Shown piece after piece: positions 42,986 through 51,147 of a DNA stretch of 64,000 bases. Below the pieces are notes generated by a model. The model was not told the DNA's origin. It was given only the letters and a program-made list of their open reading frames with translations, and did not search any database. Source of the DNA: Oceanospirillum sp964342385. GTDB lineage: Bacteria; Pseudomonadota; Gammaproteobacteria; Pseudomonadales; Halomonadaceae. The DNA lies in assembly GCA_964342385.1 (NCBI GenBank), contig CAYFGP010000006.1:47294-111293 (forward strand). The letters run 5' to 3'. Position 1 is the first letter of the stretch. Every line of letters starts with the position of its first letter. Made by a program: the position numbers and the translations under genes.

Positions 42986-45094
42986 TCAAACATACAACAT
43001 ATGTTGATTAAGCTGAGATTCACTTAACTCTTGCTCAATTAAACCCAACTTAACCGGTACGCTATACAATCGTTCCAAAGCAAACTGCGGCCACATATGG
43101 CAAGTGCCTGGTACAATGACTTTTACCGTCTCTACAGGCAGCTCAGGCCTTTTATAATCAGCAACCAGTACATCCAGCCCAAGTTGCTTTGCTTTCTCTA
43201 AACAGTAATTCACATCATCAAGCAGGTCTCTGTTTTCTATACGCGGGAAAGCACTCTTATCCTTAAGGCTAGATTGAGGATCAGGGAACAGGTAAGCTTC
43301 TTGACCAATCTCATTAAAATCAAACGGTGCACTATGCTCATCGGCAACAGAAATCAGCTGACATAGTTCAGTAATCGCTCGCTCTATCGCTATTTCAGGC
43401 GATAGATGACAGCCAAAACCAAACATAATACCACCAGTCTGTTTATTTTTTGCCAACGCAGCAAAAACCGGTATCTGGAAATCATTTGTTGCATCCAGAA
43501 CCCAATAATCCCAACTACCCGATAACGTTTGATCAATCCGCTCTCTCTGTTCATCCGGCAATAAAGCAAGATCTACAGCGGGCAGATTGAGTTTGTTATA
43601 CCACCACATCGCAATGGCATCTCTTTCTACTACTTCCAAAAAGCCCTGCAGAATAGCCTCTTCTACAGTATTCCCCGCCGCACAACCATTAGAGTTCCAA
43701 GAACAGTATTTAATATCCGGTGCTGCACCGGCATAAAGATAACTACTTGGCAGGTAAACCGTCTTATTCTGCGTTAACGACCAGGCAGGAGACCAATTCA
43801 GTTCACGCTCTTCAGCAAAAGGGATAGAGCCATGGCTGGACTTCTTAGCGGGATAATCAAACTCTTCATAACTCTGTTTCTGTTTATCACTCAGGCCAAT
43901 CAGAAGTTCGGGATGAACAGCATCCTCACCCAAGGCAGTAAGTGAAGACACTAACGTCTTTTCATTGCCCTGAGCATGAGCGGCGTAACGCTCAAAGGAC
44001 TCACATAAAGAGCTGACTTCAGCCTGAACAGAAGTAGATCCTTTACCTAAAGACGTTAGTTCAGTGCCATAACTCAAAGGATGGCTAAACTCAGGCACCT
44101 TTCTGAAAAAAGACGATTTAAACGTTTGGTAAGGCAATCCGTTTTGATCTTTCACTTCACTGGAGGTTGAGATCAATCCCGAAAAATCACTGACCAGATG
44201 TTGGATATTGGCTAATGTTTCTTCAGGTGAAATATGGCGATAACCACCTTGCGCATTATCGCTTTTCAAACAACTGGATAGCACCAGCTCATTGTCAGCA
44301 TCACTAGCATCCTGATCACTACAACATCCATCAAAATGATGCAAAGCATGAGTCTGCGCTTTTGGTGATAACTGAACAATTTGGTGTGAATAACCATCAT
44401 TCAGACATGACTCAACGGCTAAGCTGAACTCTCTTTTTTTCTCATCTTTTAACGGTAAAAACTTAAAGGGAATCGATGCTTTCGAGCCGCTGTAACTATC
44501 GTACCAGTGTCTTAGTGGCTGATTACGAGATATCGATTGCTGGAGACACTTATAGCAAAAGCCGTTTGCTTCAAACACAGGCCCCAAATAGTGCTGTCTG
44601 TTTGTTAGATTAACAAACAGGTAGGGGGTGCCATTATCAACTAGACTTAACTGCTTTATCTTGGGATCAAGATAATCACTGATCAAAATTAGGTTACAGC
44701 AGTATTGTTCTACGACATCACGCAACAAAGCCAATGTTTCTGTATGTTGAGCAACGCCGCATAAATCGTAGATCAGAGCATCCTTGTGATTCAGAACTTC
44801 TGGACTGTTTTCAGAGTCAACAGTCAGCCATGAACTATCTTCCGTATTAACTAACAGTCCTTTAGCATGCAGCGTATCAGCGGTCTGAAACGCCAACATC
44901 TTCTCTTCAGGTTTCATCTGCTGAAAGAACTTATTTAAAGGCATCGCAGATTCAACGCACTGCTGTACCAGTTCTAACTGCTGAGCAGGAATCGCATACT
45001 GATGCTTTTCCGAAAAGAAGAAAAAAGTATCCTGATAAACAGAGGTATAAAACTCAGAGGCCCATAAAATCCGTTGGTTATAATCCAGAAACAC
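42986..45094 (-). CDS. YcaO fusion cyclodehydratase 4, with CxxC motif
   Basis: This 702-aa protein starts at GTG 45094 behind AAAGG. An N-terminal winged helix is followed by an E1-like domain with CYKC at 180-183 and a CC pair further on (GCCSDQD) that could complete a metal site. The YcaO domain has AEVSSLCESFERY, EEAILQGFLEVVERD and FGFGCHLS. It ends HMLYV. Among the four it groups with YcaO2 by retaining the cysteines, though it lies in the reductase/precursor 2 transcription unit. It starts 17 nt after the reductase gene. Confidence 0.9.
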   Translation of the reverse strand: MFLDYNQRILWASEFYTSVYQDTFFFFSEKHQYAIPAQQLELVQQCVESAMPLNKFFQQMKPEEKMLAFQTADTLHAKGLLVNTEDSSWLTVDSENSPEVLNHKDALIYDLCGVAQHTETLALLRDVVEQYCCNLILISDYLDPKIKQLSLVDNGTPYLFVNLTNRQHYLGPVFEANGFCYKCLQQSISRNQPLRHWYDSYSGSKASIPFKFLPLKDEKKREFSLAVESCLNDGYSHQIVQLSPKAQTHALHHFDGCCSDQDASDADNELVLSSCLKSDNAQGGYRHISPEETLANIQHLVSDFSGLISTSSEVKDQNGLPYQTFKSSFFRKVPEFSHPLSYGTELTSLGKGSTSVQAEVSSLCESFERYAAHAQGNEKTLVSSLTALGEDAVHPELLIGLSDKQKQSYEEFDYPAKKSSHGSIPFAEERELNWSPAWSLTQNKTVYLPSSYLYAGAAPDIKYCSWNSNGCAAGNTVEEAILQGFLEVVERDAIAMWWYNKLNLPAVDLALLPDEQRERIDQTLSGSWDYWVLDATNDFQIPVFAALAKNKQTGGIMFGFGCHLSPEIAIERAITELCQLISVADEHSAPFDFNEIGQEAYLFPDPQSSLKDKSAFPRIENRDLLDDVNYCLEKAKQLGLDVLVADYKRPELPVETVKVIVPGTCHMWPQFALERLYSVPVKLGLIEQELSESQLNQHMLYV

Positions 45095-45111
45095 GCTTTA
45101 TACCTTTAACC

Positions 45112-46041
45112 TTAGCTGACAAGATCAGCTGACTTAATGTTTTGCCACATGCTCGTTACTTGCTCCAGGTGTTGAACTGTTTGCTCATAAGGCGTAGCCT
45201 GCTGCCCTTCAATCACAGCAATAAGCTGACGCAGAAGATTAAGATTAGCCATCCGACGACAGCCATAGATCGCCTGAGTATCAGTCAGCTCATTATGCAC
45301 CTGAACAAGAGATCCATTCATTTCCTGAGAAGGCTGTTTTTGTTCTATCACTGGCCCCCAACTATTTGCCAGTTGCAGTGATTTTTGAGCATAAAAAGCC
45401 TGAATACTATGCCCCATACAAACATCCGCCCCCGTATCATCATCTCCTTGCCAGCTCTGATAGTTTAGCAACACAGGACATTGCTCAGTTTGTATCAACC
45501 ATTGTTGATAACCTTCCGCTGTTTGGCTCAGAGGCTGAACCGCCTGTGGTAAACCAAAGCAATCAAAAACCACATCTAATATAGAAAACAGTGTACGAGA
45601 AGAAGTACTAACCACCACTGAATTAGGCGTAGAAGGCTCACCCTTAATCAACTCAATATACTTGGTGATTGCAGTGGTATAACGAAAGTGACTGTTCACA
45701 AACAGTTTTTGGGAATACTCACGAGCTAATGAACTCAACTGCAGATAAGATTCAGGAGAAACAGGGTGTTCAATCAAGACATTGGATTGATGCATTAAGA
45801 AATGCTCTGCCAGTTCAACGCCGTTTGAGCCACCAATCGCAATAACAGCAAGGTCGATATCATTTGGTAAAGAGTCTATTGCTGTATAGCTGGGTACCGC
45901 TAAACGTTGGGCAAGCTGAAGAGAATGCCCACTGCCACGAGAAAAAATACCCTTAAAATCAAACTCAGGAAGACCCGCTAAAATCGGTAAATAGACGGCA
46001 CCATAACGAGTGCCGCAAAGAATTGCTTTTGTTAATTTCAT
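45112..46041 (-). CDS. Gfo/Idh/MocA oxidoreductase resembling thiazolinyl imide reductase
   Basis: This 309-aa NAD(P)H-dependent protein has a Rossmann start ILCGTRYGAVYLPIL. Its overall pattern (ELAEHFLMHQSNVLIEHPVSP, VNSHFRYT, SSRTLFSILDVVFDCFG) resembles the thiazolinyl imide reductases Irp3/YbtU and PchG. Those enzymes reduce a thiazoline to a thiazolidine in siderophore assembly. In a YcaO cluster this suggests reduction of a peptide azoline. TOMM clusters usually carry instead an FMN dehydrogenase that oxidises azolines; none is seen here. The gene sits between precursor 2 and YcaO4; its start has no clear Shine-Dalgarno and lies next to the hairpin T-tract. Confidence 0.75.
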   Translation of the reverse strand: MKLTKAILCGTRYGAVYLPILAGLPEFDFKGIFSRGSGHSLQLAQRLAVPSYTAIDSLPNDIDLAVIAIGGSNGVELAEHFLMHQSNVLIEHPVSPESYLQLSSLAREYSQKLFVNSHFRYTTAITKYIELIKGEPSTPNSVVVSTSSRTLFSILDVVFDCFGLPQAVQPLSQTAEGYQQWLIQTEQCPVLLNYQSWQGDDDTGADVCMGHSIQAFYAQKSLQLANSWGPVIEQKQPSQEMNGSLVQVHNELTDTQAIYGCRRMANLNLLRQLIAVIEGQQATPYEQTVQHLEQVTSMWQNIKSADLVS

Positions 46042-46049
46042 AGTAATAA

Positions 46050-46075
46050 AAAGGGCTGCGCAAGTGCAGCCCTTT
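46050..46075 (-). terminator. Attenuator/terminator between precursor 2 and reductase
   Basis: A 10-bp stem AAAGGGCTGC/GCAGCCCTTT with a 6-nt loop, followed on the minus strand by TTTTTATTACT. It fills the 44-nt gap between the precursor stop and the reductase ATG, so read-through is needed to express the reductase and YcaO4. Confidence 0.75.
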
Positions 46076-46085
46076 AAAAGTTTAA

Positions 46086-46679
46086 TTATGCGCAGGTTGT
46101 GAAAGGATAAGACAAACCAGCCATTCTATAATCAACCAATGCCATCCCTTGATCTGCATCATTTTCAGGTTTAGGAGGAATAACAAGAATTAGTTGTGGA
46201 AGTAAAATTGATGGAGCCGTATGGCTTTCTGTAAACCAACCGTTTCTTCCAACACCAAACTTAAATCGTACCTGATCAGACTCAACATCTCGTCCCAAGA
46301 TTTCAATATCTTTACCAAGATCTTGATATCTTATAACTTTAATTGCAGGCATTGCTTTAGGGTTTAGTTCTTTAGATCCTTTATCTGGATTATTAAAACC
46401 AAACTGCATCAAAGCATTCACTGGCTTATCAACCAAGAAATCTTCAAACGTATTATAGATCACCTCAACATCTTGAGAGTCATCAGTTAGCTGAACCCAC
46501 TCATCATCTCTATTTTTGCCCCAAGGTCTGCTATTAATAGCATCATTCCATACAATAGAAATAGCTCTCAGCCAAATATCATGTAAAGCAGTGTTTACAT
46601 GTCCTAGCTCAAGTGGTGTAGTATCGTATGACTCGCCTTCTCTTGGTAACGGCTGCTGAGGAACGTCAATATCAGACAT
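46086..46679 (-). CDS. TOMM precursor-like protein 2
   Basis: This 197-aa protein ends in LVIPPKPENDADQ then ALVDYRMAGLSYPFTTCA. The pattern PPKP...AL.DY...G..YPFT is shared with precursor 1, and the C-terminus matches the style of BMA_0021-type TOMM precursors. The heterocyclisable residues are Thr194, Thr195 and Cys196 in the last four positions. The first 150 residues do not resemble precursor 1 and form an unusually long, acidic leader. The gene is visibly AT-rich. AAGGAATTCC precedes ATG 46679. It lies 16 nt after kinase-cyclase protein 1 and before a terminator hairpin. Confidence 0.78.
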   Translation of the reverse strand: MSDIDVPQQPLPREGESYDTTPLELGHVNTALHDIWLRAISIVWNDAINSRPWGKNRDDEWVQLTDDSQDVEVIYNTFEDFLVDKPVNALMQFGFNNPDKGSKELNPKAMPAIKVIRYQDLGKDIEILGRDVESDQVRFKFGVGRNGWFTESHTAPSILLPQLILVIPPKPENDADQGMALVDYRMAGLSYPFTTCA

Positions 46680-46695
46680 TTGGAATTCCTTTCAA

Positions 46696-49600
46696 TTAGT
46701 TAGATAACCCAACATGCATATTTATGATCGCATTGGCTTTATTAAGCTGTAACGATTCATGCCTATTAGGAAGGTGTTGAACAATATATTCCAGCCTATT
46801 TATATTTTCAACCAATATATTGTCATCACACTCAATATATAGCAACAAGGAGTGCAATGCTTGAAAGTATGCTCCTTGCTTCAAAGATAATTCAATAGAT
46901 CTTTCAAAATCCATGCAAGCTTCTTGTGAAATCTTTCTATTTTTTTCTAAAAATAGCAAAGCCCTAACCAGATACATTTTAGATAAATAGCAGTGTTCGC
47001 CGCTCTTCTCCGCCCATAATAGTTTCGGATTAATGCGCTCTAATGCTAGGCTCACTTCCTTATTATCTAAAAGAGTATTCGCAATAATAGTTTCAAGAAT
47101 CGACGCCCAAATTCTCAATTCAGCTGACCAGTAATGATCAAGAAACCCAATAGAGTACCCTGTTTCACCTAAAGCCCAGTCCTTAGGAATCCTCATCAAA
47201 GAAGCAATAAATTGCGGACCAAATTTCTCTTCTAGACGAGTTTGTTCTTTTTCCAGCTCCAAGACTGACTCTTTATCGGAGTTTTGAAACTGCAATATTG
47301 AGTCACAGGTATTTGTGTAACTGGTGTTGCCAAGATGGTTTATAGAAGAAGCCCATTCTTTAGACTGCTCCATAGCTAAAGATGATTCACTGAGAGCTCC
47401 TTGCTCCCAGTAAAGTAGACTAAGAATAGCCAAAGCCCAAGACTTAGCATCTAAACCAAATCTAGCAGCAAACTCACTGCCATCAAATCCTAGTTGATCG
47501 TATTTTGTTACTGCTGACTCTAGAGCATCTTTTGCTTCTATAAAATATCCATCGTTCCAAAGACAGAAACCAAATACAACATTAGAGAAGCATACCTGTA
47601 CATCATCGTTGTTCGCTAAGGCCAATTCCTTCATTTGAGTCGCAAAATCTGCCGGTATCTCTCTTGAAGATCGATTATTATGAAAAAGGAAAGTGCCCCA
47701 CAAGATATTGAAGTAGTATTCTTTATAGCCTTCACTATGTCCTTCACTGACTGATCTGTCAAAAATTTCCTTTGACTTGTCAGCGATCTCATCAAACTCA
47801 TGCGATCCATAACCCTGACAAACCATAAGTACTGGAATCATCAATGAATTAAGAGCAAGCTCATTCTCATCTCTTATCAATGTGTTTTCTATCCCCTTGT
47901 TCCACTGCAAGGAATTTTCCAGGCAATTCAAGGCATAATTTTCACCTGATTGTGAGATAAAAACCTTAGCAGCATTTAATCCTAGCTCAACCGCCCTGCC
48001 ATAGTTATTTGCTTTGGAAAAGTGTTCTGCGATTACAAACGGGTTACTTTTACAATACTCAGGTTTCTCTTTTTCGAACGCTTCAGCTACATTTTTATGA
48101 GCACTAAGCCTTTTATCACTCAACATTGAATCATATGCTGCATCACGGACTAATGCATGCTTAAAAATATAACTATCGCTATCAACCTTACGCTGTTGGT
48201 ATATTAACTCAGCTTCAATCAACTCATTAAGATCATTTTGAATCTGTCCTTCAGTATGACCAGATGCAGCTATTAATAGATCATAATCGAATTCTCGACC
48301 AATGGTGGCAGCTAACTGAGCAGTTTCTTTGGAATAAACTAAGGAATCAAGTTTTTGCTGCAGGGAGTCTCTTAAGCTAGTTGGTACCTCATCTAGCTTG
48401 TCAGGGCTTACAAAATCAATAATACCGTTCAACTTATGCACCAGTTCTTTCTGCTGCATCATATTGACCAGTTCTTCGATAAACAACGGAATGCCATCTG
48501 TACGGGATATCAACAGATCTAATACCCCTTTTGCGATTGCCTCACCATTAAACATGGTAGAGATAAAATCTTTTGAGGCATCTGCAGCTAAACGACTCAC
48601 ACTAACAGATTCGAAGCCTTTGCCTTCTAACAATTCAGGCAATGGTTGGCGGGAAGTACTGATAAAAACATCATTTGAAGCCTGAATAACTTTGGCAAAC
48701 TGGGCAATAAACTCAATACTGGTAGGGTCAGCCCAATGCATATCTTCAAAGATATAGAGCTTCTTATGACTATGGCCATCGTCACACATAAACAACGCAG
48801 ATAGGGCGTTAAATAGATACTGCTTCTGTACGTCAGGCGCAAATGCGGAAGGCTCCATACCCTCTGGTAGAGGAATATTCAACCATGCAAACAGAACTGG
48901 CAAGGCTGGTACTACTACATCTAAATGCTCACTATCTAGCTCCTGAGCCAGTCCAATCAATAAATCAGCAGTTTGGGTGCTATCTAAAGCGTCTAATGAA
49001 AACTTAAACTTCAGCAGGTTCAGAATAGGGTAAAGCGCATTATTCTGATGCTCTGGTAAACACTGAGCAACATAGTGGTAATAGCCCTTGGCTTGATCTC
49101 TTAATTCAAACACTAAACGAGACTTACCAATACCTGCCTCACCATTGATATGAGCCAAGCCTGGAATATGGTCTTGTGGACGTCGACTTTTCTGCAAAAT
49201 ACCCGTTAAGACTTTTAGCTCAGCTTCGCGCCCTACAAAAGCATTGTTTTTTCGGGTGCCTCTCAAGAAACCAAAAGCTTCGACCTGACGTTCGCCAGTT
49301 AATCTAAAGGTAGGGATCTGTAGGGCGTTTACACCTGCTTCAATAATGCTCGCAGCATCAAACTGGACATAGGCTTCTAGTAGTTTGCGGGTAACATCAG
49401 AGCACAGGATTTGATCTGCATCTGCTGCACGGGCTAATTCAAGCGCAGTATTTGGAGTATCCCCTTCAGGGATAGCATCTGCGTAGGTGGTAACCAGGCC
49501 AGTATGCACACCTAATCGGCCCTGCATAATAATGCCCTGATTTTGCTTTAATAAGTGGTTACGTTTAGCGAGGCCACTCATAATGTCCAGTGCTGTGCGA

Positions 49601-50829
49601 GCACACAAACGAGCATCATTATCACTTACCGCAGGATAGCCAAAGTAAAACAGCAGGGTGTCACCTAAAGTCCCTACATGAGTCGCACCATAGCGCACTG
49701 CAATATCAGTACATTGGTTTTTCTGATCATGATGTAGCGCCTCGATGACCTCTGCATCCAGTACTTCATCAGTCACTTTACGCACTTGGATGCAGACTGC
49801 TAATGCCGTAATCTGCTTACGTTCGGTTAACCCTGTTAACGCAGCAGCGCTAGGATTCTCCATCGTAGCTTGATCAACGCTAGATACACACGTTGTGGTA
49901 TCCGCCATCCCGCCAGTGCCTTGACCTGACAAATCACCCACAAGGTTGGAGAAGTTCAGCAGTTTTAACTCAGCAAACAGTTCATGACTAGTTATAGTAC
50001 GTTCATGTACTTTTTTCTGTAATGCTCGACGCAATAGAGAAGCCACAGGGTGGCCTACAACCGGCGCAGGTAGCGGAACGTTCGATTGACTCAACTGTTT
50101 GTGGAAAACAGATGCCAGGTTTGCACCGGACACTGTTGGGCTGCCTGTTAGACACTCCAGAAAAACTAACGCCCAAACATAAACATCGGTTTTTACGGTA
50201 GGTGGCTCGCCACGTAGCTGTTCAGGTGCACTGTATGATGGTGTGCCTAACGCCTCTTGGGTCAGGGTGATGCTTTTATAATCTTGCTGACGGGCTTCGT
50301 TAACAAAGGTGCCGATACCAAAGTCCAGAACCTTTACATGGGTTCTAACACCAGTCTGGATCAGCATAATATTGGCAGGCTTAATATCTCTATGAATAAT
50401 GCCTTGCTCGTGAGCATAAGCCAGGGCTTCCAGTACCTGCCCCATAATGTCGGCAGTTTCAACTGCGGGCAGAGACCCATTATCAATCAGCAGTTCTTTT
50501 AACGTTTTACCGTCTACGTACTCAAATACGGCGTATAACAGGTCATTGTCGCCTTGCCCTTTGTCCAACAGGCGCACAATATTAGGATGCTGTAAACGGC
50601 TACACAGCAGGGTTTCTCGCTCGAAGCGTTCGATATAGCGCTTCTTTTTTGCTTCATCAAAATCAGGGCTTATTGCCAAAAATTTAATTGCAACAATCTG
50701 ACCAGTTGTTAGCTGTTTCGCTTTATAAACACTACCAAATCCGCCTTCGCCTATTTTTTCTAACAACTCATAAGCCGATGAATTGAAGTTTTTTGTTATA
50801 GCATCATAGCTGACTGGATCTGCCGCCAT
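46696..50829 (-). CDS. TOMM-system kinase/cyclase/ATPase fusion protein 1
   Basis: This 1377-aa protein has an N-terminal Ser/Thr kinase with G-loop GEGGFGSV (27-34), Lys49, HRDIKPAN (His146) and DFG (169-171), all canonical. A class III nucleotide cyclase-like domain (about 335-500) follows. It keeps the second metal Asp (TLGDTLLFYFG) and the GDTPNTALELAR motif but lacks the first metal Asp (LAVCIQVRKV instead of FADLVGFT), so it may be a pseudo-cyclase. Next comes a STAND/AAA ATPase with P-loop GEAGIGKSR and Walker B IFEDMHWAD, then about 450 residues of TPR-like helices. The architecture matches the TIGR03903 'TOMM system kinase/cyclase fusion' family. The C-terminal third is AT-rich and not alignable by eye to its paralogue. 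Confidence 0.88.
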   Translation of the reverse strand: MAADPVSYDAITKNFNSSAYELLEKIGEGGFGSVYKAKQLTTGQIVAIKFLAISPDFDEAKKKRYIERFERETLLCSRLQHPNIVRLLDKGQGDNDLLYAVFEYVDGKTLKELLIDNGSLPAVETADIMGQVLEALAYAHEQGIIHRDIKPANIMLIQTGVRTHVKVLDFGIGTFVNEARQQDYKSITLTQEALGTPSYSAPEQLRGEPPTVKTDVYVWALVFLECLTGSPTVSGANLASVFHKQLSQSNVPLPAPVVGHPVASLLRRALQKKVHERTITSHELFAELKLLNFSNLVGDLSGQGTGGMADTTTCVSSVDQATMENPSAAALTGLTERKQITALAVCIQVRKVTDEVLDAEVIEALHHDQKNQCTDIAVRYGATHVGTLGDTLLFYFGYPAVSDNDARLCARTALDIMSGLAKRNHLLKQNQGIIMQGRLGVHTGLVTTYADAIPEGDTPNTALELARAADADQILCSDVTRKLLEAYVQFDAASIIEAGVNALQIPTFRLTGERQVEAFGFLRGTRKNNAFVGREAELKVLTGILQKSRRPQDHIPGLAHINGEAGIGKSRLVFELRDQAKGYYHYVAQCLPEHQNNALYPILNLLKFKFSLDALDSTQTADLLIGLAQELDSEHLDVVVPALPVLFAWLNIPLPEGMEPSAFAPDVQKQYLFNALSALFMCDDGHSHKKLYIFEDMHWADPTSIEFIAQFAKVIQASNDVFISTSRQPLPELLEGKGFESVSVSRLAADASKDFISTMFNGEAIAKGVLDLLISRTDGIPLFIEELVNMMQQKELVHKLNGIIDFVSPDKLDEVPTSLRDSLQQKLDSLVYSKETAQLAATIGREFDYDLLIAASGHTEGQIQNDLNELIEAELIYQQRKVDSDSYIFKHALVRDAAYDSMLSDKRLSAHKNVAEAFEKEKPEYCKSNPFVIAEHFSKANNYGRAVELGLNAAKVFISQSGENYALNCLENSLQWNKGIENTLIRDENELALNSLMIPVLMVCQGYGSHEFDEIADKSKEIFDRSVSEGHSEGYKEYYFNILWGTFLFHNNRSSREIPADFATQMKELALANNDDVQVCFSNVVFGFCLWNDGYFIEAKDALESAVTKYDQLGFDGSEFAARFGLDAKSWALAILSLLYWEQGALSESSLAMEQSKEWASSINHLGNTSYTNTCDSILQFQNSDKESVLELEKEQTRLEEKFGPQFIASLMRIPKDWALGETGYSIGFLDHYWSAELRIWASILETIIANTLLDNKEVSLALERINPKLLWAEKSGEHCYLSKMYLVRALLFLEKNRKISQEACMDFERSIELSLKQGAYFQALHSLLLYIECDDNILVENINRLEYIVQHLPNRHESLQLNKANAIINMHVGLSN

Positions 50830-51147
50830 TTTTGGTTATCCCATAATTGATATTACTGATTACACAGCAAACTGAGCCGATGCAAGCGTTCCATCGAAGC
50901 AATATCTAGACGCTATATATCGGCTTTGATGTTTGTTTTTGTTTATCTATGTAACATTATTTTACTAAAAGCATTCAGCTGAAGCCGTTTAAGTTTCCCT
51001 AAAAAAGCACGATATCAGCTTTCTTTTAAGGTTGAAAGAAAAGCGATGTCTCAAAAAATAGCCCTTTGATTAAAGGACAGGACACAACAAAGAAAGACAT
51101 ATATTGTCGCAGCATTGCATTTAAAATCTACCATCAAGCATGGAGCA
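50830..51147. other. Intergenic region between the two kinase-cyclase genes
   Basis: 318 nt, AT-rich, no gene seen. It probably carries a promoter for the downstream kinase-cyclase 1 / precursor 2 genes on the minus strand. Confidence 0.35.
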
